This document shows positions 15,743-25,422 of a stretch of DNA of 53,260 nucleotides, in pieces; within the stretch, counting starts at the first letter, position 1; each line of letters starts with the position of its first letter. Under the pieces are notes generated by a model. The model did not search any database. It was not told the origin of the DNA and saw only the letters and a program-made list of their open reading frames with translations. This stretch comes from Chloroflexota bacterium (GTDB lineage: Bacteria; Chloroflexota; Anaerolineae; J036; Brachytrichaceae), in the NCBI GenBank assembly GCA_023382055.1, contig JAMCQN010000180.1, positions 1 to 53,260 of the forward strand, given 5' to 3'. Position numbers and translations under genes: made by a program.

Positions 15743-17335
15743 ATGAGTGCAGCAGATAAACCGGAACTGCCGATGAATGAGTCGTACGCGCAGCCAATCA
15801 ACACCGGTCAACCCACATCGGGCATTCCAGATTCCGGAATGCGCGAGGAGTGCGGCGTCTTCGGCGTTTATGCGCCGGGGCGGGATGTCGCACGCCTGAC
15901 CTTTTTCGCGCTCTACGCGTTACAGCACCGCGGGCAGGAAAGCGCCGGAATCGCAACCAGCGATGGTCAGGCCACGACGATTCACAAAGGTATGGGACTG
16001 GTTGCCCAGGTTTTCAATGAGGATAACCTGCGCCCACTCAGCGGCCACCTTGCCATTGGACATACGCGCTACTCGACGACCGGATCGTCGCAATTGCGCA
16101 ATGCTCAACCTTATCTCATCGAGACCATATACGGCCCGCTGGGTATAGCGCACAACGGGAACATCACGAATGCGCTGGAACTGCGTCACCTGCTGTTGGA
16201 GCGTGGTGTCGGGCTTTCTTCCACTACAGACAGTGAGGTGATCGCCCAGATGCTGGCCGCCCCGCCCGATGTATGGCCGCTGAAGTCAAACAACGGGAAC
16301 GGCAACTCATTGCATGAGCCTGACTCGGACGCCCATTCATCGATGCTGACGGATCGTTGGGTCGCGCGCATACGCGCCCTGATGCAGATGGCCGAAGGCG
16401 CATACTCGCTGGCAATCCTGACCCGCGACGCGATATACGCCACGCGCGATCCACACGGTCTGCGACCCCTGTGCATTGGCAAGCTTGAGGGCGGCTATGT
16501 GGTGGCATCGGAGTCGTGCGCCCTGCAGACGATCGGCGCAGAATACGTACGCGAGGTAAACCCAGGCGAGATATTGCGACTCGACAAGGGCGGTCTGACG
16601 TCGATCACAGGTCATGAACCTGAGCAGAGGGCGCTGTGCATTTTCGAGTACGTATATTTCTCACGGCCCGACACGATGCTGGAAGGCCAGGTCGTTCACC
16701 AGGTGCGTCAGCGCCTGGGCAGGCAACTGGCGCGTGAGGCGCCGGCGGATGCCGATATTGTGGTGGGCGTCCCCGACTCCGCAGTGCCGGCGGCAATCGG
16801 CTACAGCCTGGAATCCGGTTATCCGTATACCGAGGGGTTGATCAAGAATCGCTATATCGCCCGCACATTCATCCATCCCGACGACCACCTGCGACGCGTC
16901 GGCGTCGCCTTGAAGTACAACCCATTGACTTCCAACCTGCAAGGCAAGCGCGTGGTCCTGATCGACGACTCCATTGTGCGCGGCAATACCGCAGCGCCGA
17001 TCATCAAGCTGCTGCGCGCCGGCGGCGCAACCGAAGTCCACGTGCGCGTGTCTTCGCCGCCCGTGCGGCATCCGTGTTTTATGGGACTGGATATGGCGAC
17101 GTACAAGGAACTGATTGCGCACAGGCTCGATATCGAAGGGATCCGCAAACACATCGGGGCAGACAGTCTGGACTACCTGAGCCTGTATGGCATGGTGCAG
17201 GCGGTCCAGGATGCGGTCTCGACAGAGACCGGCCATTGCACGGCCTGTTTCTCCGGCGCTTATCCCATCAAGATCCCTTCATGGTTATTCAGCGATGAGC
17301 GCGACAAAATGCTGTTCGAGCAGAACTGGGGCTAG
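15743..17335 (+). CDS. purF: Amidophosphoribosyltransferase
   Basis: This 530-residue enzyme commits PRPP to purines by forming phosphoribosylamine with glutamine. It has a 36-residue N-terminal leader before MREECGVFGVYAPG, so C37 should become the N-terminal nucleophile after cleavage, as in B. subtilis PurF. The PRPP motif is VVLIDDSIVRGNT. Four Cys at the positions of the B. subtilis 4Fe-4S ligands are present (CIFEYVYFSRP, RHPCFMG, HCTACFSG), which suggests an oxygen-sensitive iron-sulfur enzyme. An insertion of about 20 residues rich in Asn and Ser (KSNNGNGNSLHEPDSDAHSS) lies in the glutaminase domain. Confidence 0.95.
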   Translation: MSAADKPELPMNESYAQPINTGQPTSGIPDSGMREECGVFGVYAPGRDVARLTFFALYALQHRGQESAGIATSDGQATTIHKGMGLVAQVFNEDNLRPLSGHLAIGHTRYSTTGSSQLRNAQPYLIETIYGPLGIAHNGNITNALELRHLLLERGVGLSSTTDSEVIAQMLAAPPDVWPLKSNNGNGNSLHEPDSDAHSSMLTDRWVARIRALMQMAEGAYSLAILTRDAIYATRDPHGLRPLCIGKLEGGYVVASESCALQTIGAEYVREVNPGEILRLDKGGLTSITGHEPEQRALCIFEYVYFSRPDTMLEGQVVHQVRQRLGRQLAREAPADADIVVGVPDSAVPAAIGYSLESGYPYTEGLIKNRYIARTFIHPDDHLRRVGVALKYNPLTSNLQGKRVVLIDDSIVRGNTAAPIIKLLRAGGATEVHVRVSSPPVRHPCFMGLDMATYKELIAHRLDIEGIRKHIGADSLDYLSLYGMVQAVQDAVSTETGHCTACFSGAYPIKIPSWLFSDERDKMLFEQNWG

Positions 17336-17368
17336 CCGGCGCCGACATCCTATCGCACCGGATAAAAC

Positions 17369-18664
17369 ATGGCACAAAACAAGGTACTGGTTATCGGTTC
17401 AGGCGGGCGGGAACACGCGCTGGCCTGGGCGCTTGCAAAATCGCCGCAAGTCAGCCAGGTGATCATCGCACCCGGCAATGCGGGAACCGACCATGCCGCG
17501 GATCGCACGGGTAAACTCCTCAATGTCGGCATCCATAGCCACGACATCCAGGCCCTGCTCACGTATGCCCGATCCAACGGAGTTGATTTGACAGTCGTTG
17601 GCCCGGAAGCGCCGTTGGCGGATGGCATCGTGGATGAATTCATGGCTGCCGGACTGCGCATCTTCGGTCCCACTCGCGCGGCGGCGCAACTCGAGGCGTC
17701 CAAGGCGTTCGCAAAGTCGTTCATGCGAGAACACCATATCCCCACTGCGGATTATGCGAACTTCGCAGATTACGACGAGGCGGCGCAATGGCTGCGCGCA
17801 TACCAGAAACCAGTCGTCGTCAAGGCGGATGGACTGGCCGCGGGTAAAGGCGTCATCATGTGCCATACGCCGGAGGAAGCCCATCTGGCTCTGCGGCGAA
17901 CGATGCTGGAACGCGAGTTCGGCGACGCTGGAAGAACCGTCGTCCTCGAAGAATTTCTGACAGGTCCGGAAGTGTCGCTGTTGGCCTTCAGCGATGGTCA
18001 TACGTTTGTTCCGATGCCGCCCGCGCGGGATCATAAACGCATCAACGACCATGACCAGGGACCCAATACCGGGGGCATGGGTGCTTATGCCCCCGTGCCG
18101 TCGGTCAGTCCGGCGGTAATCGAGCAAATCTGCAGGACGGTCATGCAGCCGGCCATCGACGGCATGGCGGCGCGCGGCACACCCTACAAGGGGGTGCTCT
18201 ATGCCGGGATCATGTTAACGCCAGACGGGCCCAGAACTTTGGAGTTCAACTGCCGTTTCGGCGACCCGGAGACTCAGGTTATTCTGCCGTTATTGCAGAG
18301 CGATCTCTTTGACATACTCATGGCGTGCACGACGGGCCGGCTTGCGGAGATTGCGCCACAGATAGCATGGCATTCCGGCGCATGTGCCACGGTAGTTCTT
18401 GCCTCACCCGGTTATCCTGGGGACTATCCCAAGGACCTCAAAATCCAGGGCATCGAGAAGGCCAATGCACTGCAGGGTGTTACCGTGTTCCATGCCGGAA
18501 CGGCGGCGTCCGACGGGCAAGTAGTAACGGCCGGCGGGCGCGTCCTGGCAGTCAGCGCGGTGGGTCATGACCTGACTGGCGCATTGAACCGCGCTTATGA
18601 AGGAGTCCATCACATCGAGTTCAGCGGCATGCACTACCGCAAAGACATCGGTCACACGAAGTAA
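17369..18664 (+). CDS. purD: Phosphoribosylamine-glycine ligase (GAR synthetase)
   Basis: This 431-residue ATP-grasp enzyme joins glycine to phosphoribosylamine, the step after PurF. Motifs include VIGSGGREHALAWAL at the N-terminus, VKADGLAAGKGVIMC in the ATP-binding lobe, and LEFNCRFGDPETQVILPLL with metal ligands. It starts 33 bp after purF in the same direction and is full length. Its placement right after purF suits the instability of phosphoribosylamine. Confidence 0.95.
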   Translation: MAQNKVLVIGSGGREHALAWALAKSPQVSQVIIAPGNAGTDHAADRTGKLLNVGIHSHDIQALLTYARSNGVDLTVVGPEAPLADGIVDEFMAAGLRIFGPTRAAAQLEASKAFAKSFMREHHIPTADYANFADYDEAAQWLRAYQKPVVVKADGLAAGKGVIMCHTPEEAHLALRRTMLEREFGDAGRTVVLEEFLTGPEVSLLAFSDGHTFVPMPPARDHKRINDHDQGPNTGGMGAYAPVPSVSPAVIEQICRTVMQPAIDGMAARGTPYKGVLYAGIMLTPDGPRTLEFNCRFGDPETQVILPLLQSDLFDILMACTTGRLAEIAPQIAWHSGACATVVLASPGYPGDYPKDLKIQGIEKANALQGVTVFHAGTAASDGQVVTAGGRVLAVSAVGHDLTGALNRAYEGVHHIEFSGMHYRKDIGHTK

Positions 18665-18690
18665 CAACACGGGAGCAAACATACCAGTCC

Positions 18691-19722
18691 ATGGATTCGA
18701 CTAATACCTACGCATCCGCCGGCGTGAATATCGCAGCGGGTCTGCGCGCCGTCGATCTGATGTCCGGCGCGGTGCGGGCGACTTACGGCCCGGAAGTGCT
18801 CGCCGGGATTGGCGCTTTCGGCGGCTTATACGACGCGCAGGTTCTGAAAAGCATGGCTGCGCCGGTGCTTGTCGCTTCGACCGACGGCGTCGGCACCAAA
18901 ACAAAAGTCGCGGCGCAACTGCGACGATGGGACACGATTGGTCGCGATCTGGTCAACCACTGCATCAACGATATCCTGGTGCAGGGAGCGGAGCCGCTAT
19001 TCTTTCTCGACTATGTGGCATCATCGCGTCTTGACCCCGAGCAGGTCGCTACGGTGGTCACTGGCGTTGCAAATGCCTGTCGCGATGCAGGCTGCGCGCT
19101 GCTGGGTGGCGAAACAGCAGAGATGCCCGGCGTATATGAAGCGGGTGAGATCGACCTGGCCGGCACAATCATCGGCGTCGTGGAACGCAGCAGGATCATC
19201 GACGGCGCGCGCATCCGCCCAGGCGACTCGATATTGGGCTTGCCGTCAACCGGGCTGCACACGAACGGTTTCTCGCTGGCGCGCCGCGTTCTCAGCCAAC
19301 TGGACTGGCATGCTCCTATCGACGATAAAAACAGCATCGGCGACGCGCTTCTGGCCGTGCATCGCTGTTACCTGCAATCCGTGCGCCGCTTGTGGTCAGC
19401 GGGCATCGATATCCGGGGCATGGCGCATATCACTGGCGGCGGGTTTGTCGATAACCTGCCGCGTATTCTGCCACCCGATGCAGCAGCAACCATCCACAGG
19501 GGAACCTGGCCGGAATTGCCCATTTTCAAGCTGATTCGTGAAGCCGGGCAGATCGGCGACGACGAAATGTTCCATGTATTCAACATGGGTCTGGGTATGC
19601 TGGTCGTCATACCTGGCGAGCAGGTACATCCAGCAATAAGCGCCCTGGACGGGGGCGCGTACGATGTTGGACGGATAACCGCTGGCGCGCGCGGCGTCAC
19701 CATCATCCCAAAGACGGCATAG
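18691..19722 (+). CDS. purM: Phosphoribosylformylglycinamidine cyclo-ligase (AIR synthetase)
   Basis: This 343-residue protein closes the imidazole ring, turning FGAM into AIR with ATP. Motifs are AGVNIAAGLRAVDLM (N-terminal), STDGVGTKTKVA, LLGGETAEMPGVY and GLPSTGLHTNGFSLAR. It belongs to the same superfamily as the PurL core. Start at 18691, 26 bp after the purD stop. Normal length and complete. Confidence 0.95.
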   Translation: MDSTNTYASAGVNIAAGLRAVDLMSGAVRATYGPEVLAGIGAFGGLYDAQVLKSMAAPVLVASTDGVGTKTKVAAQLRRWDTIGRDLVNHCINDILVQGAEPLFFLDYVASSRLDPEQVATVVTGVANACRDAGCALLGGETAEMPGVYEAGEIDLAGTIIGVVERSRIIDGARIRPGDSILGLPSTGLHTNGFSLARRVLSQLDWHAPIDDKNSIGDALLAVHRCYLQSVRRLWSAGIDIRGMAHITGGGFVDNLPRILPPDAAATIHRGTWPELPIFKLIREAGQIGDDEMFHVFNMGLGMLVVIPGEQVHPAISALDGGAYDVGRITAGARGVTIIPKTA

Positions 19723-19737
19723 GACAGGTTGGCAGCA

Positions 19738-20349
19738 ATGACAGATTCCTCGACTCGGAAACGTCTCGTTGTGATGGTGTCCGGTTCCGGCACCAACCTG
19801 CAGGCCATTATGGATGCTATTCATGACGGTGAGATTAATGCAGAAATCGCGTTGGTCATATCAAACCGCAGAGCGGCTTTCGGTCTGGTGCGCGCACAAT
19901 CCGCAGGCATCCCCACCCTTTACTTCCCGCTCAAGGCTTATAAGGATGCTGGTAAGAGCCGCGAGGAATACGATCATGACCTGGCCGGTCTGGTCACGGA
20001 ACACCGTCCGGACCTGATTGTTCTAGCCGGTTGGATGCACGTATTCGATGCGCGATTCCTGAACCATTTCCCGAATCAGGTCATCAACCTGCATCCAGCC
20101 TTACCCGGCACGTTTCCCGGCACTGACGCTATACCCAAGGCATTTGAAGCATACAGGCGCGGGGAGATCACACACAGCGGATGCATGGTGCATTACGTCA
20201 GCCCCGAAGTCGACGCAGGGCCCGTCATCGGTCAAACGACCGTGGCCATTCAACCCGAAGATGACTTGCCAACTTTTGAGACCCGCTTACACGAAGCCGA
20301 GCATCGCTTGATCGTGGAGTCGATCAAACTCGCATTACAGGCTACTTGA
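19738..20349 (+). CDS. purN: Phosphoribosylglycinamide formyltransferase
   Basis: This protein of about 203 residues transfers a formyl group from 10-formyl-THF to GAR. It begins RLVVMVSGSGTNLQAIMDAI and has the catalytic Asn and His in INLHPALPG and the Asp in SPEVDAGPV. AGGACAGG at 19721-19728 favours ATG 19738 over the in-frame TTG 19729. It follows purM by 15 bp and is the last gene of the run. Its final 8 bp overlap the end of the convergent DUF2723 gene, so no separate terminator fits between them. Confidence 0.93.
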   Translation: MTDSSTRKRLVVMVSGSGTNLQAIMDAIHDGEINAEIALVISNRRAAFGLVRAQSAGIPTLYFPLKAYKDAGKSREEYDHDLAGLVTEHRPDLIVLAGWMHVFDARFLNHFPNQVINLHPALPGTFPGTDAIPKAFEAYRRGEITHSGCMVHYVSPEVDAGPVIGQTTVAIQPEDDLPTFETRLHEAEHRLIVESIKLALQAT

Positions 20350-23017
20350 CGGGGATAGTCACACCGGTGTCGTAACGCTCGTCCAGCGGCGGCAGGTTCT
20401 GTTCGGTAAATGCGTCATACACCACGACCGTGCCATCTAATGCGCCCTGGTAATTGCCAAGCGCAAATGGATGCCGGTCGGTGATCAGCGATCCGCGAAT
20501 CCACTTTAATGTCGGAAGCGCGCCCAGAGCAGGTTCGCCGTCGTGCGCAGCATGAAAACCCACGCCTTCCACCCGCACGGACACAATGAAATCACTGGTA
20601 ATCGACCTGGCTGACAGCCAGCGCAGGTCGACTTTGAGTTGACCTGCATTCTGCGTGGTCGATGACCCCACCAGAACCATCTGGTCTGCAAAGGGGATAT
20701 ATCGATCACCGTCGGATGCGTCCGGGATAGTGAGAGTCTCATTCATGCCCGCAACAGCCAGATGCACCTGCCTGGTCGGCGGAATATCGTAGGCTAAAGT
20801 GAGAAAGCCAATACCGTAACGGATCGACGGCAGAACGCGTGGCGCTGCCAGGCTCTCATCGCCGGCATTCTGCACGGTAATCGTCAATGGACGGTCGCCC
20901 AACTGCCAGTGTGTCAACAGGCGCCATTTGCCCGGTATGCCGGTATCGTAATCAGCTCCCGTCAACACGGCGCCGTCGGGTAAACGCTGTGACATCGGGT
21001 GCATGCTTGCGGCAGCCTGTGCCGCCGGCACGACGCGCAACTCACCTGCATCGACGAAGTCAACACCTGTCGCATCCTTGAGTTCGGCAAAGCCGTCTGG
21101 TTCGGACCGATACGCTCCGATGAGCAGACGATAGGTCCCAGGCAGGATATCCATAGGAATACCCAGCGTCAGCCGCAGGGACTGGCTGGCGCTCAGCGGG
21201 AGGTGAGGATCAAGTCTGGCATCGGCGTTCGCAGCCAGCCTGCCATCATCCCGCATGAATCGCACGGTCAGCGATTCATTTTCGACCACTTTCCCGAACG
21301 CCGCCCAGGTCAATAGCATGTTTATCGCCTGTCCGGTCTGTACTGGCTCGCGCGGTGCTTCGAGACTGATTATCCCAATACGTTTATCAAACTCTGCGAG
21401 CAGGCTGTGTAAATCCACAGGGGCACGAATCGGTGTTGTCTGTATCTTCCACAGCGCGAGATTGTGGACAGGCGTTGCGATGATGCCTTTTGCCTGGTAA
21501 GCCGCCGGGTAGTAGCCTGTCACCAATGTTGGGGATACGACTGCCGAGGCAGCCGCCTGGTCGGCGAATGTATAGGCATAGGGCTGTGCGCCGTGCGGGT
21601 ACACATATTCGACGGTGATGTCGGGACGCAACCCCTCGATATCCTGCAGCGCCCACATGGGCGTAGCTTGATGCCACTGCGCAAGGATCGCGCTGTTCCG
21701 GGGCGCCGCCGTCAATGCGGCGGTCGCATTTGTCCTGGTGCTGCGACCCCGGCCAATCTCCACGAAACTGGGTAAACGGCCCAGACCATCAACAGCCACG
21801 ACACCTGCAGCGACAAGCAACACGATACAGCCAGCGCCATTTGAGACTAAGGACAGAGATGGCGCGGTCATTGTGGCGGCCCACCGCTGTGTTGCATACC
21901 GGCTGGCCCGAATCAACACGCTAGACACTTCAGCCATACCCGCGCCAAGCAACATGCAGAGCATCACCCATACCGGTATGGCATATTCAACCGTCTGAGG
22001 GGCGCGATATGTGATTGTGATGAACAGGTGGACGATCACTGCAACCACCAGCACGATGATTGCGGCATTGCGCCGCGCCAGCAACAGGACAACGCCGATC
22101 GCGGTCACAACCAGGACACTCAGGCTGAACTCGAACAGGAAAAGCGTCGGGATAATAGAAATCCTGTCCAACAGATATTGCGGCGCGGCAAATGCCAGCA
22201 TGTCGCCGGCGAAACCGCGCGCGAAGATGTGATAAAACAGCCCATTCACAGTCGTCAGATTTCCCGGCGCAAACCGGGCGCCAACTGCATCGCGCAACGG
22301 CAGGTATAGCCAGACAAGCTGCGTCGCTATCAATGCCAGCAGTGCAGGGATCAGCGATTTCAAATTCAGCCTGATCTCGCGCAAGAGGAATAGCACATAA
22401 GCGGACAAGACGATACCCACAAAGATCAACGAGACATGGTGCCCAACGCCTAACCCGAGCGCCAGTGCGAATAGAGCCAGGTCAGTGCGAACACGATGCA
22501 TGTAAAGCGGGTACCGGCGGGTACTGCCTTGCAGGTGCACAACGGCATAGACCATCAGAGCAGTGAAAAACGCCGTCAGGCTGCGTATATTCGTTGTCGT
22601 CGCCTGCGCCCAGAACGTCGTGCTGGTCCCGAGAGCGACTGCCGCGATGATGCCTGCCCCAATACCGGGTAATCTGCTTTTAGTCCGTGTATCACTGACC
22701 GTAGTGGCTGTGGTATCAGCGAATAACGATTGAACTGTCAGACTGGTGAGTACGAGTGTTGCGGCGGATGCGACAGCCGACAATAGCGACACGCGAGCGA
22801 ACGGCGTCGAAATAGGCGCCTGCGCAAACAGCCAGCCCAGCATGGTGTAAAGCGGATAGCCGGGCGGGTGCGGGATGCCAAGTGTTATGGCGGCGATCTG
22901 GAACTCGCCGCTATCGGCGGGTTGCACATCCGGGTTCAGCGTGTAGATATACAGTGCGAGCGCCGAAACAAACAAAACCAGATGAATCGCGGTATTAGCC
23001 CAGCGCAGTTGTCGCAT
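20342..23017 (-). CDS. DUF2723-family multi-spanning membrane protein (GT-C-like)
   Basis: This 891-residue protein opens with a membrane helix and the family signature NPDVQPADSGEFQIAAITLG plus HPPGYPLYTMLGWLF (about residues 28-63), followed by around ten hydrophobic helices up to about residue 430. Its C-terminal half is soluble and probably outside the membrane, with beta-rich segments. DUF2723 proteins (including TMEM260) resemble GT-C mannosyltransferases, and human TMEM260 is a protein O-mannosyltransferase. The conserved Asp in ADSGE fits the GT-C catalytic acid. It is likely to act with the GT4 gene 35 bp upstream in cell-surface glycosylation. Confidence 0.82.
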   Translation of the reverse strand: MRQLRWANTAIHLVLFVSALALYIYTLNPDVQPADSGEFQIAAITLGIPHPPGYPLYTMLGWLFAQAPISTPFARVSLLSAVASAATLVLTSLTVQSLFADTTATTVSDTRTKSRLPGIGAGIIAAVALGTSTTFWAQATTTNIRSLTAFFTALMVYAVVHLQGSTRRYPLYMHRVRTDLALFALALGLGVGHHVSLIFVGIVLSAYVLFLLREIRLNLKSLIPALLALIATQLVWLYLPLRDAVGARFAPGNLTTVNGLFYHIFARGFAGDMLAFAAPQYLLDRISIIPTLFLFEFSLSVLVVTAIGVVLLLARRNAAIIVLVVAVIVHLFITITYRAPQTVEYAIPVWVMLCMLLGAGMAEVSSVLIRASRYATQRWAATMTAPSLSLVSNGAGCIVLLVAAGVVAVDGLGRLPSFVEIGRGRSTRTNATAALTAAPRNSAILAQWHQATPMWALQDIEGLRPDITVEYVYPHGAQPYAYTFADQAAASAVVSPTLVTGYYPAAYQAKGIIATPVHNLALWKIQTTPIRAPVDLHSLLAEFDKRIGIISLEAPREPVQTGQAINMLLTWAAFGKVVENESLTVRFMRDDGRLAANADARLDPHLPLSASQSLRLTLGIPMDILPGTYRLLIGAYRSEPDGFAELKDATGVDFVDAGELRVVPAAQAAASMHPMSQRLPDGAVLTGADYDTGIPGKWRLLTHWQLGDRPLTITVQNAGDESLAAPRVLPSIRYGIGFLTLAYDIPPTRQVHLAVAGMNETLTIPDASDGDRYIPFADQMVLVGSSTTQNAGQLKVDLRWLSARSITSDFIVSVRVEGVGFHAAHDGEPALGALPTLKWIRGSLITDRHPFALGNYQGALDGTVVVYDAFTEQNLPPLDERYDTGVTIPVK

Positions 23018-23052
23018 GCTCGTGTTATACCCGTTTCCTGCGAGCGGTGCGA

Positions 23053-24162
23053 TCAGACACCCTGCGCCGTTCCGTGCGTTCCCATACGGTTAAATACCGC
23101 CAGAGTTTCCAGCGCTGTGCGCTGCCAGGAGTATTGCGAAGCGCGGAGCAGAGAGCGCTGCCTGAGCCGTTCATACAGCAGGTCCTCGGTGCAGATCGCG
23201 ATGACCGACCCGGCCATGCGGCGAGCGTCCAGCGGATCGACCAACATGCCGGCATTGCCCACCACCTCCGGTATGCTGGACGCGTTACTGCCGACCACCG
23301 GTGTGCCGCTCGCCATCGCTTCCAGAACCGGCAGGCCAAAACCCTCGTACAGCGACGTAAAGATAAAGCATCGCGCGCTCGCGTATAGAGCCGGCTTATC
23401 TTCCTCCGCCACGCGCCCGATCAGGCGCACGTCATCAGTGCTGAGGTCGAGTTCGCGCATCATTTGGCCCAGCGTCATCAGGCGGCCATCAGTAGCATAA
23501 ACAGGTGTGTCTGGATCGCCATTAAGCAATAGTGGAAACTGTTCACCGATCACCGGCGCGCACCAGCCGTAGACCTGCAACAGTGTCTCGATATTTTTGC
23601 GCTTATCGAAGCCGCCCAGGTACAGCACGAATGATTCCGGCAGGTTATATCGTTCGCGCACGCGCGCCACATCGGTATCAGGCTGTGATGGCATGAAGCG
23701 ATTATCCGCAGCCAGAGGCACGGTCGTGACGCAAGCATGATTTATGCGAAGCCGTTTAACGATGTCGTTGCGGCTGAACTCCGAGTCTGTCAGTATGGCT
23801 GCCACATTAGCGCTGGCAGCCTGAACCAGCGCGGTGTATAACCGCTGAGGTACCCCGCCGCGATATTCCGGAAGCGCAACGGGGATGACATCATGCACGG
23901 TTACAGCCACCGGGATATCGCATTGCAACGGCGGCGCCCAGTAGGGAACAAATGCTATATCGGCACGCATTTTGCCGGCAGCGCGTGGAAACTCGACCTG
24001 CTCAAACCATACTTTCGCCAGGTCGCTCCGCTTGCGGGGCGTCACCAGTTGGATATCCAGTGAACCTGATAAAGCGCGCAGGGCGCCGACCAGGTTGCGC
24101 GTATATTGGCCGCTGCCGGTGTTGGGTTGGTCGTAAAACCAGGCATTCAACGCAATCCGCAT
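23053..24162 (-). CDS. Family 4 glycosyltransferase (GT-B)
   Basis: This protein of about 369 residues begins MRIALNAWFYDQPNTGSGQY, a Gly-rich loop typical of GT4 retaining enzymes. The C-terminal nucleotide-sugar domain is seen in LYLGGFDKRKNIETLLQVY, IFTSLYEGFGLPVLEAMASG (the EX7E region) and GTPVVGSNASSIPEVVG. Donor and acceptor cannot be told. ATG 24162 is preferred; the frame also allows 24174. It precedes the DUF2723 gene by 35 bp, suggesting shared expression for glycan or surface-polymer assembly. Confidence 0.88.
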   Translation of the reverse strand: MRIALNAWFYDQPNTGSGQYTRNLVGALRALSGSLDIQLVTPRKRSDLAKVWFEQVEFPRAAGKMRADIAFVPYWAPPLQCDIPVAVTVHDVIPVALPEYRGGVPQRLYTALVQAASANVAAILTDSEFSRNDIVKRLRINHACVTTVPLAADNRFMPSQPDTDVARVRERYNLPESFVLYLGGFDKRKNIETLLQVYGWCAPVIGEQFPLLLNGDPDTPVYATDGRLMTLGQMMRELDLSTDDVRLIGRVAEEDKPALYASARCFIFTSLYEGFGLPVLEAMASGTPVVGSNASSIPEVVGNAGMLVDPLDARRMAGSVIAICTEDLLYERLRQRSLLRASQYSWQRTALETLAVFNRMGTHGTAQGV

Positions 24163-24221
24163 GGTATGTGTCAACCTGAGCCATCGCAGGAATTGGCTAA
24201 CAACCTATTCCAATAGGTCCT

Positions 24222-24256
24222 AACATGTCTGACTTCTCGGAGAAGTCAGACATGTT
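24222..24256. repeat. Strong palindrome, copy 1 of a dispersed repeat
   Basis: AACATGTCTGACTTCTC (24222-24238) is followed after one base by its exact reverse complement to 24256. It lies just after the DinB-like gene (minus strand) and before the GT4 gene. The core TGTCTGACTTCTC…AGAAGTCAGACA recurs at 44069-44097. It could act as a transcription terminator or mRNA 3'-end stabiliser, or be a REP-like mobile hairpin. A second small palindrome, AGGCGCT-A-AGCGCCT (24264-24278), overlaps the DinB stop. Confidence 0.8.
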
Positions 24257-24268
24257 CTGAGATAGGCG

Positions 24269-24790
24269 CTAAGCGCCTCCAGCATCATGGTCGGTAAAGT
24301 AAATCTTCCAGGGTCCGCAGCCGCGGATGAACGGTTGCATCATCGCCCGCTCCGCCTGAACCGTGTGCATCAGGTCGTGACCGGCCCATTCATGCAGCAT
24401 CTGTTCCAGCGTCACCACGCCGAGTTCGGCATGGCGCGCCGTGCGCTGAAGATCGTCCGGTTTCAACTGCCCGAGCAACGCCAGGCTGGCGGCGCGCAAG
24501 CTGATAAAGTCGGCGCACAATTCGGCAGGGCTTTGAGCGCCTGGCTTTGTGCCCTGTCGATCCGGATTAAAAGCGGGGAAATCCTGCCCGGCCAGAAACG
24601 CCCGCACGCGCACCGGCAGGACGTACCGCTCGGCGTCCACGATATGTTGCAGGCATTCCAGCGCTGACCATTCTTTTGGAGCGGGCTTGCGCGAGAGCAG
24701 TTCCATCGGCAGCGTCTCGACCAGAGTCTGCCAGCGCTGTGGCGTTGTTTTAAGTACCGAACAGACAGTTTCCATTAGTGTTATCGTCAT
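24269..24790 (-). CDS. DinB-like metal-binding four-helix protein
   Basis: This protein of about 173 residues has the DinB/DfsB four-helix bundle pattern. PKEWSALECLQHIVDAER supplies the first His ligand and MLHEWAGHDLMHTVQAE the other two. The fold is used by thiol-dependent (bacillithiol or mycothiol) transferases and damage-inducible proteins; the substrate is not predictable. ATG 24790 is preferred over 24808 because AAGGA lies 10 bp upstream. It is followed by the palindrome at 24222. Confidence 0.82.
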   Translation of the reverse strand: MTITLMETVCSVLKTTPQRWQTLVETLPMELLSRKPAPKEWSALECLQHIVDAERYVLPVRVRAFLAGQDFPAFNPDRQGTKPGAQSPAELCADFISLRAASLALLGQLKPDDLQRTARHAELGVVTLEQMLHEWAGHDLMHTVQAERAMMQPFIRGCGPWKIYFTDHDAGGA

Positions 24791-24858
24791 GTTTATCACA
24801 TCCTTCAAAAATATCAGGGGCTGGCTGTACAGAATAACCCATCAAAGAGAAAAACGCT

Positions 24859-25419
24859 CTAGTCTCGTCCAAGACGAACCCTCAAAGAGTCCAATATCCT
24901 ATCGTAATTGACAGACTGTCTATCACTGGTGTCTACACGCACGGTATCGCCAGCCAGGTCCGGAATGACCGGCGGGTTCATCAGTAACTCGCGCATCTCA
25001 TCATAATTCAGATGATCCACATGCCCCGGATGTCGCTCACCCGACTCTACGCGAGCGATATATCTGGCAAGTAATATATCTGGTGGTGCGTCGCAGATTA
25101 TCTGGAAAGCGGCAAAATCGCGCTGACGCCTGATTGCACTGAATGCCGTTACAGCCTGTTCGGTAAAGTTACTCTCGACAATCACAGGCTGACCGCTGGC
25201 AATATGAAGTTGCACAAAGTAATAAGTCAATTCATAGCTGACTTTGCCCAGGCGCTTCGACCATTCGCGATCGCTCCACCCAAGACCGTCAAACAATATC
25301 TCCTTGATGCCATCGCGAGAGATCAAGGGGAGGTGCAGATCGTTTGCGATTCTACGGCTGAGGGTGGTTTTACCCGATGCCGGCAGGCCGGTAACGACTA
25401 TCAAAAGCGGCAGTGGCAT
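24859..25419 (-). CDS. P-loop kinase (zeta-toxin/adenylyl-kinase-like)
   Basis: This 186-residue protein starts with an NTP-binding strand and Walker A, VVTGLPASGKTTLSRRIAND, then SRDGIKEILFDGLGW. A VIVESNF segment ends the next core strand, and an LLARYIARVESGERHPGH lid follows. This is the AAA_33-type small-molecule kinase group, with members acting on sugars, antibiotics or nucleotides. The ATG is 3 bp after the stop of the AlbA_2-type regulator, so the two are probably coupled. Substrate unknown. Confidence 0.8.
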   Translation of the reverse strand: MPLPLLIVVTGLPASGKTTLSRRIANDLHLPLISRDGIKEILFDGLGWSDREWSKRLGKVSYELTYYFVQLHIASGQPVIVESNFTEQAVTAFSAIRRQRDFAAFQIICDAPPDILLARYIARVESGERHPGHVDHLNYDEMRELLMNPPVIPDLAGDTVRVDTSDRQSVNYDRILDSLRVRLGRD

Positions 25420-25422
25420 CGT

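Noticed and set aside
4199..24860. Shared 12-mer AAAAACGCTCTA at 4199 and near 24850
   Set aside because: The match does not extend beyond the 12 bases and the contexts differ, so chance or common terminator-like composition is enough to explain it.
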